From contig CALSQR010000001.1 of NCBI GenBank assembly GCA_943788505.1, positions 310,001 to 374,000 of the forward strand: a stretch of DNA of 64,000 bases, read 5' to 3'. How positions within the stretch are numbered: the first letter of the stretch is position 1; each line of letters starts with the position of its first letter. The DNA comes from an uncultured bacterium (GTDB taxonomy: Bacteria; Bacteroidota; Rhodothermia; Rhodothermales; UBA10348). The notes under the pieces were generated by a model. That model saw nothing but the letters and a program-made list of their open reading frames with translations, searched no databases and was not told where the DNA came from. Shown here piece after piece: positions 39,301-48,070 of the stretch. The position numbers were made by a program, and so were the translations under genes.

Positions 39301-39510
39301 CCGACAGAAGATATCCTTAATGGTCCGGGCCATCACATGGTGGATCCCTGGTTTGCCGTTAGCCGTTGGGGGGCCTTCAAAAAAGGTGAACGTCTCTGCC
39401 CCTTCGTGCTGCCGAATACTTTTGCCGAAAATATCTTCCTTTTCCCAAAAGGATAAGACGTCCCTTTCGAGCTTATCGGCGTTGATTTCTTTGAATTCGT
39501 TGAAGGCCAT
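36319..39510 (-). CDS. ileS: Isoleucyl-tRNA synthetase
   Basis: FFEGPPTANGKPGIHHVMART (HIGH-like), DEKGEKMSKSKGNAVDPF (KMSKS). Confidence 0.96.
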   Translation of the reverse strand: MAFNEFKEINADKLERDVLSFWEKEDIFGKSIRQHEGAETFTFFEGPPTANGKPGIHHVMARTIKDIFCRFKTMEGFQVERKAGWDTHGLPVEIEIEKELGLEGRHQVEEYGIAEYNAACRESVLRYKGLWDQLTTRMGYWVDLDDPYITFKSSYIESVWWLLSEMHRKGYLYKGFKIQWYSPGSGTVLSSHEVSLGYKEVQDPSIYTRFRSSEDANLYYLAWTTTPWTTVSNVAVAVGPKIDYVRIRLTTDDIGEHDLILAKARLSVIKEEYEVVEEYVGSDLVGRMYEPLYDFFVGTEGTENAWRIVPADYVSTEDGTGLVHTAPAFGAEDFETAQKTGLPMLNAVEPDGCFREEFGLVAGMWFKDADKVVSRDLRDRGLMYRHETYLHNYPHDWRKGTPLMSYPVDSWFVRTTAIKDRLMELNDTINWQPAGIGTGRFGDWLKNNVDWALSRRRYWGTPLPIWQSDAPESEYIEVIGSIAQLREKCPGQLPENDEDVDLHRPFVDELTWSAPDGGTMRRVEDLIDVWFDSGAMPFAQWHYPFENKEVFERNFPGDFIAEGVDQTRGWFYTLHAIAALVMDDVAYRNVVVNGLVLDEKGEKMSKSKGNAVDPFALIDTHGVDVIRWYMMSNTPPWENLKFSERGIIDIQRRFFNTLTNVYSFFATYANVDGFEYGEAVAVGQRPEMDRWILSRLHTAGVQVEAALTEYHPTKAARIVEGFVDELSNWYIRRNRRRFWSAKDTGEGEESKHAAYQTVAECLLTVARLMAPIAPFYAEWMFNNVNGPLGLLEAESVHLTTFPGVSDHADAFDSDLEHKMYLARTISSLVLGLRNTASINVRQPLPGIMVVTGPDVEEMIVETVASIIREETNVKSITFVEGSSSVVSRQAKPNFKALGKRLGRHMKAASQAIRAMSSEEIDQYLATGELNLDLDGEIVVLSGDDLEIVSEGIEGWLVGQENTVTVALDTAISDELRTEGLAREAINRIQNMRKDAGYDVTDRISVRYTGSQGMETALEQHGEWVRNETLSLEFESAANPDGELISEFDINTERLTVGIRLVSN

Positions 39511-39622
39511 ACGGCTACCAAATAGGGCTTTAGTACAGAAAACGGAAGATAGCGACTATCGTGATCAAGACTGAGACTGATTGCGCCTTGAACTCATACA
39601 AAAAGCCGAATTACGACTTTCC

Positions 39623-40456
39623 TCAAATTCGCGGAAGCAACGCCTTAAGCATCTTAGATAAAGGGTCACTAGCACGTGCTGCTGCGGCTAGGACATCTTC
39701 AATTGAAATTGGCTGCAATGTATCGGGAAAGCATTCATCGGTAATGACTGAAAATGCTACAACCTGAACACCCATATGGTTGGCCACTATCACTTCTGGG
39801 ACCGTACTCATTCCGACAACATCAGCCCCCATCTTGTGAAGCATGCGGTATTCTGCCCGTGTCTCCAAGTTTGGTCCAACGACAGAGATATAGACTCCTT
39901 CGTGCAGCTTGATGTCCAATTCCGTGGCTACTGCTCTTGCTTTCGCTCGCAGGTCGGCGGGATATGGATCGCTCATGTCTGGGAAACGAGGGCCCCAAGA
40001 GTCTTCGTTAGGCCCTTCAAGCGGATTGTGGCCCGTCAGGTTAATGTGATCCTCAATAAGCATGATATCACCCGAACGAAAGGCTGGATTCATGCCTCCG
40101 CTGGCATTGGACACAATTAAGGTCTTAATCCCACACGCTGCCAATGCACGTATCGGCAGCGTTACCTCTTTAGAGGAATAGCCCTCATAAATATGAGCTC
40201 TACCCTGCATGGCGACGATCTTTCGCCCAGCGAGTGTACCCAAAAGAAGTGTTCCTGCGTGGGACTGTACTGTTGACTCAGGGAAACCAGGTATATCACT
40301 GTATGACAACTCCTTCTCAACCGTAATGGCCTTCGAAAGACCATCTAAGCCTGTCCCCAAGATCACTCCTACGTCTGGAACAGATCCAAAAGAGTCAGCG
40401 ATAGCCGCTGCAGCTGCTGCTACTTTTTCATAATACGTCGACGACGATTGCATCAA
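39623..40456 (-). CDS. Purine-nucleoside phosphorylase
   Basis: GVILGTGLDGL, MQGRAHIYEGYSSKEVTLPIRALAACGIKTLIVSNASGGMNP, GPNLETRAEYRMLHKMGADVVGMSTVPEVIVANHMG. Confidence 0.92.
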   Translation of the reverse strand: MMQSSSTYYEKVAAAAAAIADSFGSVPDVGVILGTGLDGLSKAITVEKELSYSDIPGFPESTVQSHAGTLLLGTLAGRKIVAMQGRAHIYEGYSSKEVTLPIRALAACGIKTLIVSNASGGMNPAFRSGDIMLIEDHINLTGHNPLEGPNEDSWGPRFPDMSDPYPADLRAKARAVATELDIKLHEGVYISVVGPNLETRAEYRMLHKMGADVVGMSTVPEVIVANHMGVQVVAFSVITDECFPDTLQPISIEDVLAAAARASDPLSKMLKALLPRI

Positions 40457-41445
40457 TTTCCTGCCCCATCCTGCTCCTCATCCAGTCCTTTTAGGATTTC
40501 GTGGATCTTTTTGATCTCCTCATCGGCAGATTCATCTCCTACCATGCGCTTCTCCGCGTCATGGTCTTCTTCAGAGGTCTCATCATCCGCAGGCTCAACG
40601 GACTCAAAAACCGGAGTTACGCGCCAAGACGGTGACCCCTCCTTGTGTGATGATTCTTCGTCATCGGACTCGTCGTCATCGTCGTACTCCAGATCGTCGT
40701 CGTCATCATCATCGTCTTCCCACTCTTCATCATCCTCATCTGAGGAGTCGTCATCATCATCGTACTCAAGGTCGTCGTCTGCATCGTCGTCGTCTATATC
40801 CTCGTCTTCATCCCAGTTATCTTGAGGTGTTTCTGAAGACTCACCTTCTTCTTGTGGTTGAGGATCTTGCCATCCGGCGAAAATATCATCTAAATCGATC
40901 GATTCATCACTCTCAGCTGCATCTTCGCCTGCCTTTTCATCGCGAATCAGTTCGATTTCTCGATGCGGGGATGCTCCAGCTAATGTTCTATCAGATGTAT
41001 CTGATTCGAAATGACGCAACATTTCCATTTCGGAAACCAGAAATGAGCGCAGTTTGGCCACAATCTCCTGCTGGCGAACCGAATACCTTGCTGTTTCTCG
41101 CTTGATCTCCAGTCTACTTGAATCAGCTTCCCTCTGCATCTCAACAATTCTGTTCTCTGCTTCTTCAAGCATTGCAGCCGCTTTTCGCTCTGCCGACTCA
41201 ATTGTCTGGCGAGAACTTGTTCTGGCTGTTTGGAGAGCCACCTCCAGTGCCTCCTCAACTTTCATATAGTGCTCAAGCGTCAGTTGCTGTTCCTGGATCT
41301 TGTCATTGTTTCGACGAAGATCATCAACCATTTCCTGCCATTCTGTGGCAACCACCTGAAGAAACGAGTCTACCTCCTCGGCATCATACCCACGGAATGT
41401 CCGGGCGAATTCCTGTTTGCGGATGTCCAGTGCAGAAATTTTCAT
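40453..41445 (-). CDS. DivIVA-domain protein with long Asp/Glu-rich C-terminal tail
   Basis: MKISALDIRKQEFARTFRGYDAEEVDSFLQVV DivIVA N-terminus; coiled coil; acidic tail. Confidence 0.88.
   Translation of the reverse strand: MKISALDIRKQEFARTFRGYDAEEVDSFLQVVATEWQEMVDDLRRNNDKIQEQQLTLEHYMKVEEALEVALQTARTSSRQTIESAERKAAAMLEEAENRIVEMQREADSSRLEIKRETARYSVRQQEIVAKLRSFLVSEMEMLRHFESDTSDRTLAGASPHREIELIRDEKAGEDAAESDESIDLDDIFAGWQDPQPQEEGESSETPQDNWDEDEDIDDDDADDDLEYDDDDDSSDEDDEEWEDDDDDDDDLEYDDDDESDDEESSHKEGSPSWRVTPVFESVEPADDETSEEDHDAEKRMVGDESADEEIKKIHEILKGLDEEQDGAGN
40640..40800. repeat. Low-complexity GAT/GAC/GAG repeat encoding the acidic tail with a duplicated DDDLEYDDDD motif
   Basis: IDDDDADDDLEYDDDDDSSDEDDEEWEDDDDDDDDLEYDDDDESDDEESS. 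Confidence 0.85.
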
Positions 41446-41559
41446 GGCATACAGATTGGATAGCGGACTGAACTACCGGGAGACCCCGGCCTCTTCTATT
41501 TGACATACTAAGATACAGAAATCATAGCGTATCCCGTAGCGCACAACCTCCTTCCTTTG

Positions 41560-42252
41560 CTAGCGTGTACCGAAGATTGCACTGCCGACTCGTACATGGG
41601 TCGCCCCCTCTTCGATCGCTACCTCGTAATCGGAACTCATGCCCATCGAAAGCTGGCAAACACCATCTAACAAACGATCAGAGATGCTTTCACCCAGTCG
41701 GCGCAGTAAAACTAGTTCAGGGCGAGCTTTTTCAGCATCACTAACGGGTGCCGCTAGAGTCATGAGACCCGTAGGTATGACTCTATCACAAGCAGAAATT
41801 GCGTCCAAAAACCTACCAAGATCATCTGGTTCAATACCGAATTTGGATGTTTCACCAGAGACATTGACCTGAATTAAACATTTCAAGCTGGTATCCTCGG
41901 CCTCGAGACGAGCCTGAAGGGCTTGTGCAAGCCTAGTACTGTCAAGAGCGTGAAACAGCGAAGCGCGCCCAATAATGTCTTTGACTTTATTGCGTTGCAA
42001 ATGCCCAATGTGATGCCAAACAATCGGGTGCTCTACCGTACCTGAACCCAATTCATCAACCTTCGAAATCAGCTCTTGGACCTTGTTTTCTCCAAAGTCA
42101 ACTTGCCCTGCACGGCTGGCTGCAACGATATCCGATGATGGAAATGTCTTTGAAACCGCTATCAGCGTGACGTCATCCGCGTTTCGACCTGACCGAGCGG
42201 CTGCGTTGGAGATCGACTGCCGCATGGCAGCCAGTCTGTCTTCGAGAGTCAT
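41560..42252 (-). CDS. YggS-family PLP homeostasis protein
   Basis: LIAVSKTFPSSDIV, DFGENKVQELISK, WHHIGHLQRNKVKDI, LSMGMSSDYEVAIEEGATHVRVGSAIFG. Confidence 0.93.
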   Translation of the reverse strand: MTLEDRLAAMRQSISNAAARSGRNADDVTLIAVSKTFPSSDIVAASRAGQVDFGENKVQELISKVDELGSGTVEHPIVWHHIGHLQRNKVKDIIGRASLFHALDSTRLAQALQARLEAEDTSLKCLIQVNVSGETSKFGIEPDDLGRFLDAISACDRVIPTGLMTLAAPVSDAEKARPELVLLRRLGESISDRLLDGVCQLSMGMSSDYEVAIEEGATHVRVGSAIFGTR

Positions 42253-42268
42253 ATCGAAAAAGGGAATA

Positions 42269-44800
42269 TCACGTTTCTGAACGAAGTACTTCGAGAGCGG
42301 AACGGTCATACACACCCCGGGAATTGAAGTGCCCGATGATCAAGGTTAGCCCGATGACCACTCCCATGATTGTAAGAATAGCTCCTGGTGCAAGAATCAA
42401 CTCAGTTGCGAAAACGAATCGAGCAATGCACCATCCGGCAATCACGGACAAAAGCACGCCTGTTGCGGAAGAAACTAGGCCCAGCACCAGATACTCAACG
42501 GACATAATCCTAAGAACCGTTTTACGAGACGCTCCTAGCGTCTTAAGAAGAACAGATTCTTCAATCCGTTGGAAACGACTAATCAGGACGGCACCTGCAA
42601 GTACGATCAAGCCTGTTGAAATGGAAAAGAGGGCCATGAACCGTGCAACGAATCCAATTCGAGAGAAAATGGCGTCAAACACAGAAAGGACCAGTGAGAT
42701 GTCGATCGATGAAACGTTGGGTTGGCTACGGATTACTGCACCTTGGACAAGGGCGGAGGCCTCTTCAGAGTCTGCTCGCGTCATAACGACGTGCGTTGCA
42801 GGTGCATTGTCCAGAGTACCATCCGGGAATACCACAAAGAAATTGGTCTGCATGCGACGCCAATCCACTTCTCTAAGGCTAGCTACCTCAGTCTCTACCG
42901 GAATGCCTTGAATATCGAATACAATCTGGTCACCAATCATGACCTCCAGTTCCGAAGCAACCCCCACCTCTACAGAAACTGGGATAGGTCCGCTACCAGA
43001 GTGTGCACCAACAAATTCGCCTTCTAGAAGCGTTTCTGAATCTGTAAGACGGTCTCGATAGGTAGAGCGATATTCTCGTCGGTGAGCCCATGAAGTGCGC
43101 ACGGTAGAATCGGCTCTCATTTCATCTACACTTAAGCCTTTGACAGACTGAATCCGCATTGTTACGATCGGAACATCCTCCATTACAGGAAGCCCAGTTT
43201 GCTCTACTGTAGCAATAAGCTCATCGACCTGATCGGGCTGAATGTCGAAGAAAATGAGATTGGGGCGCTCTTCTGCTCCAGCGACTGTGATCTGCCCCAG
43301 TAACGTCTGCTCACTAATCAACATAGTTGTGACAAGAAACGTACCCAATCCCAGTGCCAGGACCATCATCAGAGTCTGGTTATTGGGTCGATGAAGATTG
43401 GCAATTCCTTGCTTGATCGTATAAGAAGTGCGTATCGGGGGTCTGCGCACTAAAAGCCACATGACACCTTTTGCAGTCGCTGCTAATAGAAGAAACACCA
43501 CCAGAATGCCGCCGGCGTAGGAAAGCCCCATCAATGGCGTTGGGGCTTGAATCATGGCAAACCCTGTAGTTCCTAGCCCAACAACTGCGGCAGTGGCCCA
43601 CCACATCCACCCTTTCTCGAGTGCGGTTGTATCTACTCCTGAACGTAATGCAGCGAGCGGAGATACGTTTCTCAGTGACAGGAGAGGCAATAGTGCGAAC
43701 AGAATAGTGACACCTAAGCCGATGCCAGAGCCCATAAATACGGCTGGCCAAGAGATATTGAATGAGACATCAACAGGCAGGAAGTCACCCAAAATGATTG
43801 GTATCAAGGTCTGAATACTAACTCCAACCACACTTCCTGCTAATGCGCCAAATAGTCCCATTCCAAGGGCTTGCATCAGGTACACTCCCACGGTGGACCA
43901 GGTTGACGCGCCATAACAGCGGAGGACTGCGATCGTCTGAACGCGTTGACGGACATAGACGCTGATGCTTGACGCCACGCCCAAAGAACCTAAAAGCAAT
44001 GCGGTGAAACCGACAAGTCCCAAGAACCGATACAAGTTTGTTAGCGCTTCGTCCCAGTTTTCACGCTCTTCTTCTACCGTATCAATTCCTACGCGTTCTT
44101 CCTGTAAGCTTTCACGTAATGGTTCAGCCGTTGCCTCCACATCTCGCTCATCCTCGAAGCGAAAATACACCTCGTAATCTGCACGACTACCCATGGCAAG
44201 CAACGTGGTATCGACTCTTGCCAAGGGCACATAGATACGTGGACTGAACAGCATGATGGCCGCCGACTCCCTTGGCGTTTGCAGTAGACGCCCTTCAACG
44301 CGATACATACTGCGCCCAATCTTGACCGAATCCCCCACCACTACTCCATATTGTTGCATCAGTGTGCCATCCACTAACGCACCGTCGCCGCTCAGATATT
44401 GTTCTGCGGCTTCAGGTGGATCTGTTTCAATCGCCCCATAAAATGGATAACCTGCCTCATTTCCTCGAACAGTAACTAGGCGTGAAGAGGCAGTACGTGG
44501 GAAATATGCCATGGAGGAAAAAGAAGTCCTACGACTTTGTATGCCTCCAAGAGAATCCACAATTGACTCAACATTGTCACTGAACGGCTTTGAACTCTCC
44601 AAGCTCATGTCGGCGCCGAGCAACGTTTGTGCTTCTGCATCAATGGCTGTACGCAGGTTGTCTCCAAACGAATTAATAGAAACGAGCGCAGCTACGCCAA
44701 GAACCATAGAGGAGACGAATAGCGCTAATCGCCCACGGTTACCCCGTGTGTCCCTACGAGCAAATCTGAACATCCATCGCTGCATGTTAGTCGCCTCCAT
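42269..44800 (-). CDS. ABC transporter permease, FtsX/YbbP-like
   Basis: Multiple TM segments; VFLLLAATAKGVMWLL; SRFQRIEESVLLKTLGASRKTVLRIMSVEYLVLG. Confidence 0.85.
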   Translation of the reverse strand: MEATNMQRWMFRFARRDTRGNRGRLALFVSSMVLGVAALVSINSFGDNLRTAIDAEAQTLLGADMSLESSKPFSDNVESIVDSLGGIQSRRTSFSSMAYFPRTASSRLVTVRGNEAGYPFYGAIETDPPEAAEQYLSGDGALVDGTLMQQYGVVVGDSVKIGRSMYRVEGRLLQTPRESAAIMLFSPRIYVPLARVDTTLLAMGSRADYEVYFRFEDERDVEATAEPLRESLQEERVGIDTVEEERENWDEALTNLYRFLGLVGFTALLLGSLGVASSISVYVRQRVQTIAVLRCYGASTWSTVGVYLMQALGMGLFGALAGSVVGVSIQTLIPIILGDFLPVDVSFNISWPAVFMGSGIGLGVTILFALLPLLSLRNVSPLAALRSGVDTTALEKGWMWWATAAVVGLGTTGFAMIQAPTPLMGLSYAGGILVVFLLLAATAKGVMWLLVRRPPIRTSYTIKQGIANLHRPNNQTLMMVLALGLGTFLVTTMLISEQTLLGQITVAGAEERPNLIFFDIQPDQVDELIATVEQTGLPVMEDVPIVTMRIQSVKGLSVDEMRADSTVRTSWAHRREYRSTYRDRLTDSETLLEGEFVGAHSGSGPIPVSVEVGVASELEVMIGDQIVFDIQGIPVETEVASLREVDWRRMQTNFFVVFPDGTLDNAPATHVVMTRADSEEASALVQGAVIRSQPNVSSIDISLVLSVFDAIFSRIGFVARFMALFSISTGLIVLAGAVLISRFQRIEESVLLKTLGASRKTVLRIMSVEYLVLGLVSSATGVLLSVIAGWCIARFVFATELILAPGAILTIMGVVIGLTLIIGHFNSRGVYDRSALEVLRSET

Positions 44801-45503
44801 TCATAGAAGCCGAGGCCATTTCGCGCGGATTGGAGTCAGATACGACTTCGCCACCCTTCAATCGAATCACCCGATTGGTCTTGTTGGCCAGTTCGAGATC
44901 GTGGGTAACCAGTACTAGCGTCGTACCTGCGTCGCGGTTAAGACGAAACAGAATATCAACTACGTGCTCTCCCGTCTCAGAATCTAAGTTGCCTGTGGGC
45001 TCATCGGCGAAGAGAATGGCAGGCCGGTTAATGAATGCTCGCGCCAAGGCAACTCGCTGCTGTTCTCCCCCGGAGAGCTGCGACGGGAAGTGGTCGAAGC
45101 GGTCTTCTAAACCAACATCCTTTAGCAAGGCTTCTGCTTCATGTTTTACATCAAGGCGTCCCTGTAATTCAGCTGGCACCATCACATTTTCAATAGCTGT
45201 AAGAGTGGGGATAAGCCGGAAAGACTGAAATACAAAACCAACATGCATATTCCGGACCCTAGCGCGGTCGTCCTCTGAAAGCGGACCGAGATTCCTGTCG
45301 CAAAGTGTAACACTTCCTCCCGACGGAGAATCTAACCCAGCACACAACCCAAGCAACGTCGTCTTGCCGCTTCCGCTCGGACCCACAATAGCGCAGGTAT
45401 CTCCGGCTTCCAATTGGAACGAGACATCATGTAGGACGGTAAGCGAACGGCTGCCACTTTGGTAGGTTTTAGTCAAGTCACTTACCCGCAAAACATCATT
45501 CAT
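44787..45503 (-). CDS. ABC transporter ATP-binding protein (YbbA/LolD type)
   Basis: GPSGSGKTTLLGLCAGLD, LSGGEQQRVALARAFINRPAILFADEPTGNLD. Confidence 0.95.
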   Translation of the reverse strand: MNDVLRVSDLTKTYQSGSRSLTVLHDVSFQLEAGDTCAIVGPSGSGKTTLLGLCAGLDSPSGGSVTLCDRNLGPLSEDDRARVRNMHVGFVFQSFRLIPTLTAIENVMVPAELQGRLDVKHEAEALLKDVGLEDRFDHFPSQLSGGEQQRVALARAFINRPAILFADEPTGNLDSETGEHVVDILFRLNRDAGTTLVLVTHDLELANKTNRVIRLKGGEVVSDSNPREMASASMNGGD

Positions 45504-45566
45504 TCGGTTTGCCTGTTTCTTGCCCGACAGTTTTCGGGTATTGGTTTCAATACAGAGTCGTTATTA

Positions 45567-46289
45567 ATGCGCCTTCCACTGTGTGCTATCCTGATTCTCT
45601 TTCTCGTCTCTTGCGGCTCGCCGTCCGACCGTGAAGCGACCATAACAGTTCCTGAAGAGTCAGTGACCCAGGACGAATCGAGTGTAACCCCACCCTCAAC
45701 AGCCGATGCACCCACATCGGATGATTCGGTACGCATCGTATTCCTCGGAGACAGCATTACTGCCGGTTATGGACTCAACACGGAGTCAGCCTTTCCGGCA
45801 CTCGTTGGGATGCAATTAGCGGACGCAGGTTACACGGTTCGCGTAATTGATGCTGGGATATCTGGAGATACTAGTTCGGGTGGCCTTAACAGGGTGGAAT
45901 GGCTACTTCAGGAGCGAGTCGATATTCTCGTACTTGAGCTCGGCGGCAATGACGGATTGCGTGGAATCGATCTTTCCCTAACAAAGTCGAATCTTGGCGG
46001 TATTATCGATAAAACACGCCAAGCTTGGACCGATGCTGAAATTGTACTTGTCGGAATGGAGGTCCCGCCGAACCTAGGCCATGAGTACACTACTCAATTT
46101 GCTTCCATGTATCCAGAAGTGGCTGCATCGCATGGTGTAAAGCTTATTCCCTTCATTGGAGAAGGCTTCGGAGCAATCACTCATTTGCTTCAAAATGATG
46201 GTATTCACCCGACTGCGGAAGGGCACCGCATCATTGCCGAGAGAGTCCTTGCAACCTTAGAGCCGTTGGTGTCCAGCTTGCAGCCCTAA
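45567..46289 (+). CDS. SGNH hydrolase / arylesterase, TesA-like lipoprotein
   Basis: LFLVSCGS lipobox; VFLGDSITAGYGLNTESAFPAL, DTSSGGLNRVEWLL, LELGGNDGLRGI, NDGIHPTAEGHRIIAERV. Confidence 0.9.
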   Translation: MRLPLCAILILFLVSCGSPSDREATITVPEESVTQDESSVTPPSTADAPTSDDSVRIVFLGDSITAGYGLNTESAFPALVGMQLADAGYTVRVIDAGISGDTSSGGLNRVEWLLQERVDILVLELGGNDGLRGIDLSLTKSNLGGIIDKTRQAWTDAEIVLVGMEVPPNLGHEYTTQFASMYPEVAASHGVKLIPFIGEGFGAITHLLQNDGIHPTAEGHRIIAERVLATLEPLVSSLQP

Positions 46290-47734
46290 AGTGCCTTGAC
46301 CTCGTTGGTTACCGCCGAAATCGAGTCCTTAGCGTCTCCAAAGAGCATCTGGTTATTTGAGTTGTAGAACAACTCATTGTCAATACCTGCATATCCAGGA
46401 CGCATAGAGCGCTTAAGGACGATAGAAGTAGCGGCATGGTCCACGTTCAAGATTGGCATTCCATAGATAGGGCTACTCTTGTCGTGTCTGGCTGCAGGGT
46501 TTACGACGTCGTTCGCGCCGATGACGACAGCTACATCAGTTGTCTCAAATTCACCGTTGATCTCATCCATTTCAAACAGCTGATCATACGGCACATTTGC
46601 TTCGGCCAGTAGCACATTCATATGTCCTGGCATACGTCCTGCAACCGGATGTACCGCGAATTTGACTTCTACATCCTTCTTCGCCAGCTCCTCTGCTAAC
46701 TCCCTAACGGCATGCTGGGCCTGAGCAACTGCCATCCCGTACCCTGGCACGAAAATGACCTTATTCGCGTAGCTGAGCAGGATAGCGACATCGTCAGATG
46801 TAGTTGAATTAACCGTAAGACCTTCCGTTGAGGTTGCTCCGGATGGACCACCACCAGAATCTCCCCCAAAGCCACCAATCAGGACATTGAACAACGACCT
46901 GTTCATGGCCTCGCACATAATATTGGTCAGGATAAGTCCAGAGGCGCCAACCAGTGCCCCGGACACAATAAGGGCGGTGTTATTGAGTACGAATCCGGTT
47001 GCTGCTGCTGCAAGGCCTGAGTACGAGTTCAGAAGAGCAACCACAACGGGCATATCAGCTCCCCCAATAGGAATAACCAGAAGAATGCCGAGTACGGCGC
47101 CAGCGAATCCAATAGCGATACCTGCTTCGACCATGGGATTCAGCCATAAACCAGCTGCTCCAAAGTCGCCCATGTGCAATACCATCCAGACTATGGAGGC
47201 GATTGCCCCTGCCATGAATAGGACCGTGAATACCCTCATGCCAGGAAACGAAATAGGGTTTCCTGAAACTTTGCCAGAAAGCTTTCCGAAAGCGACAAAC
47301 GAGCCGGTGAAAGTGACCATCCCAATAAGAATGGACAACGAGATGGTAACCGCATCAACCCCACCTAGATGGGAGACAAGGCTTGGATCGTGCCTGAACT
47401 CAGATAGAACCTTCGCGATTTCAGCGCCTGCTACGAGGGCAGAAGCAATTCCGCCAAATCCATTAAATGCTGCTACGAGCTCTGGCATACCGGTCATTTC
47501 GACTCGCCGAGCAAGAACAGCGCCTACTCCAGCACCTATTACAACACCAATGATCATTTGAACCGGTGTTACAATCTCTTGGATGAATAACGTAGCGACA
47601 ATGGCCACGAACATACCCAAGGCTGCAAGCTGGTTACCCTTTCGGGCCGTTGCCGGTGACTGCAACCGCTTCAGTCCATAAATGAACATGATGGCGGAGA
47701 TGAGATAGGCGATATCAATAATGTTCTGCTTCAT
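46286..47734 (-). CDS. pntB: NAD(P) transhydrogenase subunit beta
   Basis: VIFVPGYGMAVAQAQHAVRELAEEL, HPVAGRMPGHMNVLLAEA, VVIGANDVVNPAA. Confidence 0.95.
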   Translation of the reverse strand: MKQNIIDIAYLISAIMFIYGLKRLQSPATARKGNQLAALGMFVAIVATLFIQEIVTPVQMIIGVVIGAGVGAVLARRVEMTGMPELVAAFNGFGGIASALVAGAEIAKVLSEFRHDPSLVSHLGGVDAVTISLSILIGMVTFTGSFVAFGKLSGKVSGNPISFPGMRVFTVLFMAGAIASIVWMVLHMGDFGAAGLWLNPMVEAGIAIGFAGAVLGILLVIPIGGADMPVVVALLNSYSGLAAAATGFVLNNTALIVSGALVGASGLILTNIMCEAMNRSLFNVLIGGFGGDSGGGPSGATSTEGLTVNSTTSDDVAILLSYANKVIFVPGYGMAVAQAQHAVRELAEELAKKDVEVKFAVHPVAGRMPGHMNVLLAEANVPYDQLFEMDEINGEFETTDVAVVIGANDVVNPAARHDKSSPIYGMPILNVDHAATSIVLKRSMRPGYAGIDNELFYNSNNQMLFGDAKDSISAVTNEVKAL

Positions 47735-47777
47735 CAGGAATCTTCAGAATGAGGTTGTCGGGTGCAGCGGGATTCGC

Positions 47778-48050
47778 CTATGCTTTCTTTTTGAACATCT
47801 GAAGCATCCGGTCTGTGACCAGAAAACCTCCGACTACGTTGATGGTCGCGACTATAACAGCGCCCATGCCTATGTACATGGCCCATTTATCACCAACCAT
47901 GCCCGCAACGACAAGCGCTCCGACAATGGTTATGCCGGAAACCGCATTGGATCCAGACATTAGCGGGGTGTGCAATGTCGCTGGGACTTTGCTTATGACC
48001 TCACTACCGATGATGGATGCGAGAATGAAAACGATGAGATTCGTGAGCAT
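47778..48050 (-). CDS. NAD(P) transhydrogenase subunit alpha, membrane part
   Basis: PLMSGSNAVSGITIVGALVVAG; separate small TM subunit between alpha and beta genes. Confidence 0.88.
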   Translation of the reverse strand: MLTNLIVFILASIIGSEVISKVPATLHTPLMSGSNAVSGITIVGALVVAGMVGDKWAMYIGMGAVIVATINVVGGFLVTDRMLQMFKKKA

Positions 48051-48070
48051 CGATACGTCCAGTTGTTTGG

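Noticed and set aside
40448-40825. Ser-rich 125-aa ORF (SSSSSSS...)
   Set aside because: Antisense of the Asp-rich DivIVA tail (GAT/GAC codons read as TCN).
42324-42911. 195-aa plus-strand ORF within the FtsX-like permease
   Set aside because: Antisense shadow of a long conserved gene, no recognisable domain.
46887-47561. 224-aa plus-strand ORF antisense to pntB
   Set aside because: Mirror of a membrane-protein coding sequence; Pro/Thr/Ala-rich composition is characteristic of antisense reading.
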